Source: Kalaharituber pfeilii (Eukaryota > Ascomycota > Pezizomycetes > Pezizales > Pezizaceae). From it: a stretch of 64,000 bases of DNA. Positions 48,324-60,450 of the stretch are shown in pieces; the stretch's first letter is position 1; each line of letters starts with the position of its first letter. The translations under genes were made by a program, and so were the position numbers. The notes under the pieces were generated by a model. That model was not told the DNA's origin and made no database searches. It worked only from the letters and a program-made list of their open reading frames with translations. The stretch is from NCBI GenBank assembly GCA_015179045.1, contig WHUZ01000020.1, forward strand, positions 186,001-250,000, written 5' to 3'.

Positions 48324-49223
48324 TCACCTCGCCGTCCTAATGACCTGCCAACTCATAAAGATCATATACATAAACAAAAACGTCGCCACGAGCTCCAACG
48401 CAAACGTCGTCTTCCACATATTACATATGCCCTCCTGCTGGATGCGCGCCCACGTGTCCCTATTCTGCCCCGGCCGCGCCCACAGCGCGTCGTTGTACAC
48501 GAAGCGCACGCAGTAGTCGTTGATGCTGCCCTGCGGGCCCCACAGCTCGATGGACTGCTTGACGAGGCATGTGAGCCAGCACACAAAGAGGATGAAGGAC
48601 CACAGGATCACGAGGATCGGCAGGAGCAGGTGGATGTAGTACAGGAAGGCGACAGCGAACACGAAGAGGATGGTGAGAATGGAGGTGATGAGGATGAAGA
48701 TAAAGTACCTGTTTTGTTTCGCACAATTCAGTAAGTAATATGTTTTCATTTCGCACACCACGCGCGCGCGCGCAGGGGAGGAGAGGGGGAGAATGGTTTT
48801 TATTTTTTCCTACCAAGGTATCCCCACAAACTGCCTATTCTGATAATACGTAATGTATGAAAAAATCCCCAACGTCGCAGCCCCACACACCAAGAAGATG
48901 AACAGCAGCACAAACAGCACGACTTCGTCCCATCGGTACCGCTTCTTCCGACCTACTACCACTCGCTCAATGACAGACGAGTGGCCCGCCGTCCTCGGCC
49001 CGCTCGAGGACGTGGCGGTCGTGGTGGTGACCGAGGAGTACGTTGTGGACGACAACTTGGCGGTGTTGAAGGTGTTTGGGGTGGGAGAAAATACGATTTT
49101 TTGCGGGGGGGGGGGTGCTCAAAGAGCGAAGGAGGAGGTTTGGCGAGCGCGAGATGTCGTCGTCGCTGTCGTCAGGATACTCCGCGATGGGGGGTTTTGT
49201 TGAGAGTGAGAGTAGGTATGTAG
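48324..49223 (-). CDS. Four-pass membrane protein (MARVEL-like topology), with apparent frameshift and unresolved 5' end
   Basis: The family is not recognised with certainty, but four hydrophobic helices are clear: EVVLFVLLFIFLVCGAATLG, FILITSILTILFVFAVAFLY, ILVILWSFILFVCWLTCLV and ALELVATFLFMYMIFMSW. The layout, with a conserved-looking NDYCVRFVYNDALWA loop between helices 3 and 4, resembles fungal MARVEL-type membrane proteins. The exon ending at 48814 joins that starting at 48709 to restore IPW-YFIFIL. The soluble N-terminus is Ser/Thr-rich (KLSSTTYSSVTTTTATSSS). Further upstream the acidic segment AEYPDDSDDDISRSPNLLLR is in a different frame, and the switch falls at an 11-base G/C run (49105-49115). 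No ATG was found in the correct frame, so either a small first exon lies further upstream or the start is missed. Confidence 0.65.
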
Positions 49224-49259
49224 CTTGCTCGATTGAAATACCCCCGAGCTGAACCACTC

Positions 49260-52200
49260 ACAGTTTTACCCTATTTTTCCCTTGTGTGGCGCGGCAAACC
49301 TAAGTCTCCTGAAGCTAAGCCAACCAAAGCAAACCTCTTACTGAATTCTCAGCAGCCCAATTGGATGTTGTCCAGTAATCTCGTGCCCGGTCCAGGTCGT
49401 GACCAATTCTTGAGCGTATCTTGTTGCTTGTCTGTGGTACGTCGCGCGTTGAAACAGAGGCAAATAAAAATGAAAACAATTGCAACAGTTCCCCACCTCA
49501 ATTCTCTTCTCTCCCTCCCCTCGTCTTCGCGCACCTGCCAGAGAATACTATTACTGTACACCAAGTGACGAGATCTTTTCCGTTTATGATAAACTGCCTT
49601 ACTACTTTTATATAATCTTAGATAGCCAGCAAACTGCGGCCCCAATTTATACTGCTGCCCCAATTTAGACTGTCCGTGTGCTACAATCTCGTCCCGTCTG
49701 TGTGTATGTGGGGTGCGTACTTAATCCTTCCGCTGCGTTATCTATCTGCCCTTAGCCGTTTCTGCAGATGTTGATCTGTCGTGATTGAAAACAGCGAGAG
49801 CGCTGCAAGCAAGTGAGCATAAACAACGATGCATGAACCCAAAACCAGCCGTAAATGAAGAAACAGGAGAAAAACGGGCGACGATCAGAATCCACCAGGG
49901 GGAAGAAAGAGTGGAGCAAACTGGACGGGCGGGTCAAACGTACATATGTTCATCTATGTCTGTAGGCGATGCATTTGGGGCGGGAACAACGCAGCAGCAG
50001 CGGCCAGCGGCCAGCGGCCAGCGAAACGCGATACTGTAATTTATACTCTCAGAGATGCAAAAGTTGTTTCTCGATGATCTTCTTAGAGATCAAAAAAGAA
50101 AAAAATCAAGCACACTTATTCTTTTCTTCTTCTATAATTTAGAACGCGTTACAATTCATAGCTACTGAGTAGGTTATCAAATAGACTACCCTCCTTGAAA
50201 ACAAAAATCAAAACAACACCTCAAGAAATAACCACTTTGGGACTAGACTAGGCACCTAATGTGGGGTGACATAAATACCTACACACACAACAAAACCCGG
50301 CGAGGATAGGGGATGGGAACTTGGCGGGAGATGGTCAGGGAGTACTGCTGCTGTCGATCACAGGCTTTTAGCCTTCGGAGATCGTGCCACCAGATGGTTG
50401 AGGGAGGGCTGAGCATGTGCACTGGTGCAACTAGACTACATACATGCGCACATGGCCATTGTGCGGCTGATCCAAAGCAAGTTATGGAAGTTTCCGACTG
50501 CAAGGTTACATTTGGGAGTACATTGATGGTGGCGGTGCTGGGTAACAAGAAACATCGTCATTCTTAGAGATTAATACTTCCCAAAGCGATCCAATTCATG
50601 TACTTATCGACCAGGCGGACTGTTAATATTATTCCATCAAACCGCGCCAAAGCCCCACCTCATCCCCAACGTCTAAATCGCCTACGCTTCACTTTTATCC
50701 TCATCCCTAGTACAGTACCTCGTTCCCGTTACCCAGACAACAACCTCCTCCGACACCACAGCTTACTGCGTTGCACCTTGAACAAAAATTCAACGTGTTC
50801 GTTCCCACACCGTTCTCAGGGATTTTTGTGACTCCACACTTGTTCTGTTTACATGTCACCACAGCTCTTCCCTTAGTTATGTTACCGGAACCATTCATTA
50901 ACGGATGCCCCCCGAATCGTTCTAGTAAGAATGAGCATACAAAATATATGTTGCAGACGCCTAACACTGTTGATGCAAGAAGCGTGAACACTTTGGATCT
51001 TTGTAAAGCCTCCGCACTCTCCATAGCCTCACTGTTAATCACTACGTCTGGGTCAATTTTATATTCAAAACTGCCAGTTTGGTGCATAAAACCACATTCC
51101 TGAGGTTATAACCATCGTTTCGCCCCATGTTACTAAATCCCACCACCATACGATGCAGAGCTGGTAGTAAAAGAAGCTAGCACCAGAGGCAAGGGGAAAG
51201 CCCCTGCAAAAAGAAACCCCATTCAATCATATTGCAACAGTAATACTCTTTTAAATCATGTATCCGTACGGCCTACGGGAATATCATCGTCATATCCAGT
51301 CGGTTTATCATGCTGTTGAAAGGATGATCCTGCAGATGCGATGTCACTAAAGGCTAGTCTATTCATGTTCAGAGCTCTTGCAGCACATGATGATATGCTC
51401 CAGCTATTTCTTCTCGAGGGTTTGCCCTCAAACTCAGCAACTAAATCTTTAACGCTTGTGACGACGCATGTGACCCTGCCAATGGCATTGAGCTTGAGCT
51501 ATCACCTGCAACAGGAGTTGTAATTCAGTTTGCCAAAGGAATGACCGCCGCCTCACTATTGCAGTTCCAGATGATGATATACCATAGGCATGGAAAATCC
51601 TTGAAACTTAGAATCACGCCAAATATAGACGTTCGGGAAGGCGAAGGCCGTGAAGGAGGTAATGAGGGTGCCTTAATCTAGAGCATAAAAGTCTCATGGA
51701 GATGGAATCACATTCTGAATTTCGAAAGGTGTATGGATATGGTCTTCTTGAAAGAAAGTAGACATGGGCCTGAATTTTCAAAAACACCGCCAGGGCTCTT
51801 GCGCACCCTTGTGGAGTCGGGTCCTCATTGCCATCAGAATTCAACGTACCTCCACCTTCACCTCCACCACCTCCTCCTTCAAATATATGCTGCTAGTAGG
51901 GCTTTTGCCTAGTTCATTTAAACTCCGCTTCTTTGCTGACTCAATTCCGTGCCTACCGTCCACGTCTGTTCCCTCGTTCTTTCGCTTGGTGCCTTCCTCT
52001 GGGCCTCATTGGTATACCGGTCGCTCAGCGCTTTCTGGGTCATCTTGAGGCAGAGGGTATCTGCCAGAACATCCGAAAGAAACTGTCAGCACAGCTTTTA
52101 ACAGCTCCTCATCTAGCAGAAGTGGTGTGGTCGTTGAAGCATACCCGTTCGGGGACACCGGGTCGGACAGGAGGTTTCAGAAAACAATATGGTAAAGCGG

Positions 52201-55200
52201 CTGGTGTCTGAACTCCAAAAGCGTTATGTGGGACATTGCTGGGAAAGAGGGGCAGCAGATGGGAGGTACGGGGACGGGGAGGAACTGGGCGGGGGCAGCT
52301 GCGGCGTGCAGAGGGAAATCAGGGACTACTGGGCTGAGTGGCATGGAGGACGCCATCGCACAGGGGCTCGAATGTGCGATGGCGCTGCGCGACGGGGCTG
52401 CGAGCCATGGGGCGTCGGCTGCAGTCCTGGTCCTGCGGCACCACAGCGCTGCCTGCTCAAGCACTAAGCATGCCACGCCGGACAGGTTCGCCTTGAGGAG
52501 ACTAGAAAACTCATCAGCGCCGAGGCTCCACTCACACACACTGCCAATCCAGCACCTATAATCATAACCATACTCCCTCTCCATAGCACTTGATGTAAGT
52601 GCTAGCACCTACCTAAAGTCTTGAGCACAAGTCTTATGGTAATACTCAGTGAAATCTTCCCGATATTTGGTAAGTCTTACCTTAGCCGTAACGTAGCCGT
52701 CCTGGGAACCCGCCCTTATGATCTTTGTATGAATCTTTACTGTTACTTCGGTGTTTATGTCTGGCGAGCTCAGCTATACTCCAACACGGAGGGGAAGTCA
52801 TTCAATTGCAAAGATAATCTGTTTGACTGTGTGAAACTTCTTGCTAGATACGAAAGTAGGTAATTCTTCCTCATGTTTAATTTCAGACTCTAACAGGTAT
52901 GTAGCATGGTAAGACATTACAGTGGACATGATGCTGCTACCCCAATCTAAGCCGGAAACCTCTCGGAAGGTGAAAAAGCTGCGCCCACTGAAGATAACGG
53001 ATCTTCATTCGTCTTTTGTACCTCTCTCCAGTGATCCCATTGATCCCAATTTTGGGACACAAACTTGAAAGTGCTATTTTGCTTCATGATTGTTCCTGCA
53101 TTCCTAGCATCTTTTAGTTATGATTACTTTGCTTTTCATTGTGTTTTCTATGTTGTATTGCTTTGCTATTCAAGCGTGGCGTTTTTTCAAGAATATGGCG
53201 TTGAATTGAGAGGGCACAGAGGGTATCATCTTGTACATTAGGTATAGCTGTGATAGATTAGCTAGCATATATGGTTTTGCTGCAGTGATTGTTATCCCAT
53301 TTATTCCGCTGCATTGGCATCAACGTCGATATTATTTTCACAGTTTAATAATCAATACAGTTTAATCAGCTACATGGTTTGCATAGGCACACCGTTTACG
53401 ATCGTAAACAGTTGCGAAGAATATGCCGTTTTACCAGAGTCACGGTTGTGAGCATTGCACAGTTTGGTAAACTTGTTACTGTTGGATCAAGCTAATGGGG
53501 TGTAGCGCAACCTAACCGTTGGCGTACCAAATACCAGCCATTGTGTAAACGTAACAGCAATCAACAAATACGGTACATTAGGTTATCACGGTTGGTGCAT
53601 CGGTACAACATGTCAAGTATCTTGGTAGACATATAGGTACTCAAGTAGAAGAAGATGGGCTTCTTCTTTCTTATTAAGCAAACATATAGGGATGGTTTCG
53701 GCAGATAAGTGCACCTACGTCCAGACAGAACGAAATACAGCAAGGCAAACAGGCAACAGAGCCCGATGAAGCGCAACACGGTCAGAATCAACGAAGACAT
53801 CGAATCTGAAGGTGAGGTTCCTGTGCCCAGGAACGAACTCAGCTTGCTGAGGAGCGTTGGGTTGGCATACGGCCCTATTTCCCGATTAGGCAAAATGCCA
53901 AGACTCGATTATCGTTTGTCAATCAATGCTGCCATTATGATATTTGACGTCTAGACTAACTGTTGAACTGCGCCATAGGCATCTAGTGTCCATTGTCACT
54001 TACATACGCTCAGCAGTCGCTAGACAGCTCGATCGCTCGGAACCTGACCATATAGTGGCATTGCAGTCCAACATCTCGACACCTCGACAGCATGGCTGCA
54101 TGGCGGCCCGAAGGAGCAACCTCAGGGCCCCAGCTCAATCTAGTGTTGCATTTGAGGAAGCATCTCGACAGCTCAATAACATGGCTACATGGCGGCTCGG
54201 CAGCTCCATTGGATGACGACGTAGCAATTCGGAGCTCGGTAGTTGGACAGCTCAACAGCTTCTCAGTATGGCAGCATGGCAGTATAGCGGCCCGCCCAGG
54301 ACGCAACTGCACCAGAATGCCTATGATGCACACGACGCAGTAGTGACATTGTATACTGGACACTTATTGCGCAACGCAAAAGTGACAGTGCATCTGGACG
54401 CTACCACTATGGTGACGTCTGGATATGACATGAGCTTTTGCTGATGAAGACTATTCAGCAGTAGCATACGGCCGCAGTAAACGTTCGGCTTTAGCATACA
54501 GTGGCAGCGCAGCAATATACGACACGAAATGGAAGTATATTTCCACTACGGCAAGACCAGACGAAGTACATTTTACCTTAGGTAAGACCACTCGGTACTC
54601 AGGTCCTTTGGCCCTAAGACTGAGAAATATCAAGTGCCACTGGGTTCAAGCTGGCGCAAGGAGTAACTAGCTAGACAAACGACGAGTGGCCGAGATTCCT
54701 GTGCTTATCTTGTGGTCTCGGCCTAAATCTAACTAGATTAGTTTAAATGGGTTCAGTCACTATTCGAGTAATTCTTGCTCTCTTGATTGTGATCACAAGA
54801 GGTAACAACTATGCTCTGACCTTGGCTTTGCTCTAACAATATTTGGTGCTCTTAATGCCGTGGCAACTTTGGGTGTCGGAATCTACGTTGTACAAGACAA
54901 CCATCAAACAACAAACAAATCTGAAGATTACATCAAGACCAAATCAAAAGCTTGATGTCGAAAGTCAATGATGTGCGGGACAGGGTTGGGAAACTTGAGA
55001 TGAAAGCGAATTTTAGCAATAATATTCATTTTAATTTTTCTTGCGAGTTTAAAGATTGGCATGTCCTCCTTGATGTAGGCTGCGGTCGGAGACAAGAGTT
55101 TTTTTTTGAAAGAAATGCGTTAGTTGGTGGAGAAATGCAAGCAGTCCGGAGGAAAGGAGTGTTAGGAATAATGATTTTGCCATGGGGTAAGTGGTGAGCC

Positions 55201-55800
55201 GTTCTCCTAATCAAACAAGGTACTTTTATAACGGTCGGTTGCTTACGGGTGGCGGTATAGGTTACATGAGCTTTTTTTACATACTGAACGGTGTTTACAT
55301 TGATCTTGCTTGTACTGTCCCTAGGATTAAAAAGGGGAATAAAGAACAAAATTTATAACAAATATCTATCTACAGAGAAGCAGTAAAATATTGAGTGACA
55401 TGGAGGAACGAGCAATCCAAGACCATGACGATGGTTGGAGTTTCAGAATATGTGTGCGAGAGCATACGCTAAACCAGCGAGTGCCTCCAACCACACCGTT
55501 CCAACTCAAGGGCGCCTTTCGGTCGCCCTTTTTCCTCACTCATCAAGCTTCGCCTCCCGATTGCAAAGTATCGGTACATAACTAACGTTTATACCAGGCC
55601 AAATCTAGTAGTATCTCCATTCCGCTCCCATAGAACCATCTACACCACTCTCATATCTCGTTACTATTAACCATCAGCCCCCGCGAATTCCATCCCGATT
55701 TCCATATTCCCTCACTTCCGTTACCATTAGTTTTGTATCCTCCTCCGCCAGTTACCGCTCCCTTCCTACACTTCCGAAGAATAATCCTAGTGGTTACCCT
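49260..55800. other. Gene-poor 6.5-kb region without recognised genes
   Basis: No conserved coding sequence was recognised. A minus-strand ORF at 50707-51087 (126 codons) contains one hydrophobic helix (SKVFTLLASTVLGVCNIYFV), but it has no family match I can name and could be spurious. Degenerate GCATGGC-type repeats lie at about 54085-54300. Other ORFs are short and lack conserved blocks. Confidence 0.5.
54085..54300 (+). repeat. Degenerate repeat with GCATGGC/GGCGGCCCG units
   Basis: Three imperfect copies of a roughly 25-base unit recur: around 54090 (CATGGCTGCATGGCGGCCCG), 54180 (ACATGGCTACATGGCGGCTCG) and 54268 (TATGGCAGCATGGCAGTATA). CAGCTC-type spacers accompany them. They are old, diverged copies. 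Confidence 0.6.
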
Positions 55801-56130
55801 TTACTTCTTCTCCCTGACCTCGCCCTTGTAAACCGCCGCAATACTCTTGATAGTATCGCGGTCTTTACCGCCAGACCCCACATGCCTCGATGTGCTGCAT
55901 CCACTTATTCATTTTATCTTTCTGTCCAGAAAGGACCTTCATTGCAGCATACGCTGTCCCCAGCGCAATCGACTGAGCATGCTAAGATTCCATCTAAGCT
56001 CGGCTTTGGCATTGTCGATGTTGATCCCGAAATCATCAATCTCTTGACGACCACTACGCTCATTCCGCAAGAGACTCAAATGACGACAGCAGCAGCAACT
56101 GCCTCTGGATGTTTAGTGATATAGTCTAGA
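55801..56130 (-). pseudogene. Remnant of a decayed protein-coding gene
   Basis: On the minus strand, protein-like segments appear in successive frames: LSLLRNERSGRQEIDDFGIN with NIDNAKAELRWNL, then IALGTAYAAMKVLSGQKDKM with NKWMQHIEACG, then DRDTIKSIAAVYKGEVREKK to a stop at 55801. The last two are separated by a frame change near 55876 and the first two by another near 55975, with no introns to explain them. Composition is that of a helical soluble protein. I do not recognise the family. The string of short in-order pieces suggests an inactivated gene. A mis-annotated multi-exon gene cannot be excluded. Confidence 0.5.
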
Positions 56131-56746
56131 AACATGATATTCAGTTAGTAACCAGGTTTCTCGTCAATTAGCATAAATTTTCTGGATAAAGAACGTACAG
56201 ATAATTCCACTTCCAATTGTAGAGGGCATCCTAGACCTTTTATCATCTTAATCTAGTGTAAGCCTGCATTGCGACCAATAACTGCTTGACTTTTGTACAA
56301 GCACCCAGATAATCATAAAGACCTACTATCGGAGAGTGCTGCGTGCTATATTAGCCATCACTGATAACAGTATTCGGATTCCGTCCCTTAGCATTGCAGA
56401 TTAAATTTCTTCGTCTCAACCATCCTCAATCGTGACTCCTGATTCTTTTTCGTCCGTCGTCGGTGTTGTAGTGGATTAAGTTTAAAAGCCCCCTATCTTA
56501 TTCTACAGTTACACCTTGCTATACCGGACAGCCAAATCCAGCACTTTGTACCCGGTTTAACCTAGCGTCTAGCATAACAATTTTTGTATAGGTGCTTGCC
56601 AGGGAGGGTACAGAGCCTATTCAAGAAACAGAGAATACTTCAAAAATACCACTACAACGCACAGAGGATACAAAACTAGTCTCATGACTCTTGGCCTCAT
56701 CCGGTTTGCTACAAAAGCTGCAATTACTTTACGAGTCATAGAAATG

Positions 56747-57485
56747 TATGGTTGGGGACATCTGTACGCGGAGTAGGGGCGACATTTGGTTCGATGACTA
56801 AGCACTGCATTTACATGGGTACATGCACGTTCTGCCCGATAGTATGCAGCGAGTTTCAGCGAGTTTGAAGGCATTCTTCCCACCTCCACCGCTCCATCGT
56901 TCTCCCACAGCTCTACAGCTTCTACCACTCTACAACTCCCACTGCCCGCACTGCTGCTACTGCTGCTACTGCTCACACTGCTGCTACTGCTCGCACTGCT
57001 GCTACTGCTCGCACTGCTGCTACTGCTCGCACTACTGTTGCTGCTTCTACCGCCCGATCACACTGTCACACTCTACATATCCTAGCCTAGCTGCCAACTT
57101 GCATATATCTATTGCATCAGTCGCACACAACATAAAACCAAGTAGTAAAGGGGTATTGCATAAGAGATGTACTAGTACCTGTTCTATTCCATTTTTGGTT
57201 AGCTGCTTTCCGCTTTTAGCTAGACTACTATATACTATACTATATTTGGTGATTACTAAAGGGCGACATTTATGACCCCTCTCCATATAAAATTCCTGAT
57301 CTTTAACTCTATGAAACACTATAACAAAAAATCAAATAAATAGATATCGCTTCGTAACTTTATTCTTCATTGTCTGATCTATCATATTACGACACGAAAC
57401 TAATTTTATCTCATTATTTTAGTTGCGCTTTAGAGCGTTGAAGTTGGGGTGCAATTTACTCCGCGTACAGATGTCCCCAACCATA
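56747..57485. mobile_element. MITE-like element with 29-bp terminal inverted repeats
   Basis: The 29 bases at 56747-56775 (beginning TATGGTTGGGGACATCTGTA) recur exactly, inverted, at 57457-57485. If the outermost TA on each side is a target duplication, the inverted repeats are 27 bp and begin TGGTTGGGG, which fits Tc1/mariner-type insertion. The 739-bp body has no transposase-like ORF. The longest ORF inside is Cys/Tyr/His-rich and comes from a CTGCTACTGCTC repeat. It is therefore best read as a non-autonomous (MITE-like) copy moved by a transposase elsewhere. The repeat match is seen directly; family assignment is inference. Confidence 0.78.
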
Positions 57486-57757
57486 GTCTGGTTGGCACGA
57501 CCCGACTAATAGAAATGAGGATTGCGCTTCCAGTCAGCGCATCTCGCATGCTGCCTTCCGAGACTGTTCTCGTGCCCAGACTATGCAACCAGACTACTCT
57601 ACCCAAACTAGTCTCGTGAACAAGACCCCTACTATTATTTTCGGCCTTCAGCCGTCTTCATGCTTCGGCGGACATTACGTTGTGCCAAGATAGTCTCGTA
57701 ACCAGGTGCCAAGAGCCAAAGGGCCAAGATATCTTGCCAGTCATCCACTGGTCATGC

Positions 57758-57775
57758 CCTGGTCACGAGACCAGG
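57758..57775. repeat. Perfect hairpin CCTGGTC-ACGA-GACCAGG
   Basis: Seven-base arms pair around an ACGA loop. Related half-motifs (GTCTCGTGA, CTCGTAACCAGG) occur at about 57608 and 57692, so the hairpin may be a nested terminal repeat of an older element. Confidence 0.7.
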
Positions 57776-58292
57776 TCATGCCATTAGTTAACCGCCAGCT
57801 AGGCCGTCGGGAAGTAGTATGAATACCTGAGTACGATAACAAGCACGCTGTTTACTTTTGTTTTATATTTTTGAAGTTGCAATATTACAGCGAATGAGTA
57901 AAAATTTGAAGCATACGTGACGAACCTGGTGCTGGTATTTCCGTTTGCAATGTGTCGCAGGCCAATAGCAATCTCTGGCGAGCCACATTATTGCATGGTG
58001 CGTGTGGGCGACGCTGACCGCGTCAAGATGCCACACGCTAGCTAAGAAAACCATCTCCGTACAAACACCATCCCAGCGACGCATCACCTGTTGAAGAGAC
58101 GATTACATTCCTTCGAGTACGAACCCTCCGTCCACGTTGCCGCATCACCCTACTCCCAGCCATCCCCTGCCTGGGTAGACAGCTTCAGCCTGGATGCAAA
58201 TCCTATAATTCTCACAAATACACGGAAATCAGGTACAAGCCATCTACACTCTTTCAGCCATGTCATTCTCTTTAAAATCACGAGTCTCAAAA

Positions 58293-60450
58293 ATGTCGCA
58301 TGCATATTGCCAAATTACGTATGGCTCGTCGCCTTTGATCCTCTTGTTGCAAAACTTGCTGAGCCGTTACATATAGATACGATCTTCCTCACCGTGTCCG
58401 ATGCTCAAAATTCTACCCGATATCGCCTCCTCCATCGAATACCGGCAAAGATGTCTTGACTCCGAGTATAATAGTTTACGGGCATGACCAAGGGGTGACA
58501 GTGGTATGGAAAGGGTTCAAGATCCAGCAGAAGAGGCATAACTCCGAGCAGCAAGTCCCGGAGGTTGATCAACGAAACAAAAACCTACGGAAGGGCTCCC
58601 GAAAACGGGTTTCAACAAGTGAGATTGATGATGGGGGGCGGAAGCGGCGGTTACGACGGGACGTGGATTTGCCGGAAGAAAGTGAAGATGTGCAAATGCT
58701 AGAGGCGCCTACACCATCCAGAGTGATAGAATCAGCTCAATCGAAATCTTTAAGCTCAGAAGCTGAGGTGCACACCCAAACAGTCTATTTAGGAGCAGCA
58801 GTGTACGATGTATCGTTTGTTCCTTCCACAATTATCGCATCAGTTTCTCCGTCCTTCTCTGCTGAAATAACATTCGTTCCGGCTGAAGGGGAAGAAATTC
58901 CCCTAGCATCGATGTTACTTAAAAACTACATCGTCATGGCAGTTGCATGCTCTGATAATTCTATACGTCTAATCTCGCTTCCTCTGCATCCTTCACCTTC
59001 CTCAACACCTCAAATTCTCACGCTTGCTGGCGTTTCTGGACATCGAAGCACACCAACAACATTATCGCTTACACTTGTGACACCGTCGCAAAAAGCCGAA
59101 CAGTCGTCGACCAGAACAAATATACTGACAAACCCACCGCATGAAATTCTTATAGCATCTGCCTCACCTGATGTTTCTGGAGTACTGCTTCTGTGGCGTA
59201 TTGGTTTGGAAAGGTCTCAGACATACGAGCCGCCAGTTCTCTTCGTCAAGCCAAAAGGCCCGCGAACTTTTCCGCTTTCGTTCCCGGCACTGCATGTCCG
59301 CTTTAATCCTAGTTCGTCGTCTTCCCTCTCCAGGCATAATCTTCTAGTTGCAGACAGTGTTGGTGCCTTGAGGATCTTAGACACTGAAAAGGGAATATGG
59401 CTTGTCAGTTTATATATGGATTATCCGACATATAGTCAGACAAGGAAGAAAATCCTGGGTGTGGATTGGTGCTTAGATGGGCAAGGAATTGTTACTCTTA
59501 GTGGTGATGGTGAATGGGGTGTATTTGAGCTTCTTGGTAAAGGTAAATATGTTACCTGTGGAAGGGTTGGCGACAGCTTAGAAAGCTCTCTTTCTGGATC
59601 AAAACGGTACGGGCCGGGGGGTACTACGATATTTTCTGGAAGTTCAACTTCTTCGAGCAGCACTGGTGGAGGCACGAGTACGGCTCGCTCAATCAGGAGT
59701 GTTAGCGCCAGGTCAAATCAGCCATCTTCAACGCACTTGACAAAAGGAATTCTTGCTGTGACTATTTTACCGTCCTTGACGTCGGATCTCTTTTCAGATA
59801 TCACACCAAAGGCTATCTCTAGCAATCATGAAATGCTAGTGTTAGCATATGAAAACGAAGTTGTAATAGTACCTTCGATCCAGGAGACTCTCGATGCAAA
59901 AAAGAGGGGAAGTAGTGAGAAAACCAGAACCATAGAGTTGAAAGAGGTTGTTCTCGGAGGAGAGGATGTATCAAGTCTGGACATTCGATGGTTTGTCGGA
60001 AATAAGGTGGATAATGTGTCAGTACAACCTCCGGAGTCTCGCCGCGCAAGCTCAGACTTCGAAAATGCGCTCAGAGGAGTCAAAAACGAGGCTTCCGATG
60101 ACGAGGATGATGGCTACTACATTGATCACAATGGAGATGTAGTACGTGGCAATAAATCCTCGGAACTAGACAAACATAGCCCTAGCTTCAAAGTCGTAAT
60201 AGGAGCCGGAGCAAGGTTGAACGTTTTGGATATTGAAGAGGAAGTCCTCAGTACCAGCATCGCCGCTAAGGCATTGGTTGCTGCTAAAGCAGGGCTTGGA
60301 GGCGAGTTCGGCTTTCCTGGTGCTGGTGTAGCAGGACGAAGTATGGGCGCGGAGTTCGCTCAGTCACCCAGATGGAGCGCCTCCCCTCTGTCCAGTATGC
60401 TGGGGGGTGTTGCGCGGGAGTCTGGGCCCGGAAAGCGGAAGGCGATATAA
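58293..60450 (+). CDS. WD40 beta-propeller nucleoporin, probable Nup37
   Basis: The protein resembles fungal Nup37, a beta-propeller of the Y-complex (Nup107-160) in the nuclear pore scaffold. A 26-nt first exon (58293-58318, MSHAYCQI) and a second exon from 58377 give MSHAYCQITYDLPHRVRCSK, then FYPISPPPSNTG and PSIIVYGHDQGVTVVWKG, which match the family N-terminus (YELPHRV followed by GS.IIIYGHD.GV..LWRG). The product is 699 residues, close to filamentous-fungal Nup37. Propeller-like blocks are YIVMAVACSDNSIRLISLPL, EILIASASPDVSGVLLLWRI, NLLVADSVGALRILDTEKG, VDWCLDGQGIVTLSGDGEWG and SPSFKVVIGAGARLNVLDIE. A basic KR-rich loop (about 55-85) and a Ser/Gly-rich linker interrupt them. The C-terminus ends with GPGKRKAI. 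Family identity comes from the N-terminal block and architecture, so another WD40 protein remains possible. Confidence 0.72.

Larger units (their letters stand above)
56131..58292. other. Intergenic region carrying inverted-repeat elements
   Basis: No supported gene is present. The stretch contains the 739-bp element described separately, CTGCTACTGCTC-type repeats inside it (about 56950-57045), and several copies of a GTCTCGTGACCAG-like motif outside it. The right end holds the Nup37 promoter. The plus-strand ORF starting at 58091 has no ATG and is not needed for Nup37. Confidence 0.5.

Noticed and set aside
50707..51087. 126-codon minus-strand ORF with one hydrophobic helix
   Set aside because: No family match, no clear splice partners and no conserved pattern; kept only as a mention in the region description.
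56823..57275. Cys/Tyr/His-rich 150-codon ORF, at first sight a zinc-rich peptide
   Set aside because: It is a translation of a CTGCTACTGCTC repeat inside the inverted-repeat element and shows no transposase or binding-domain features.
58091..58459. 122-codon plus-strand ORF upstream of Nup37
   Set aside because: It starts with TTG, has no in-frame ATG or conserved motif, and the Nup37 start is explained by the exon at 58293.
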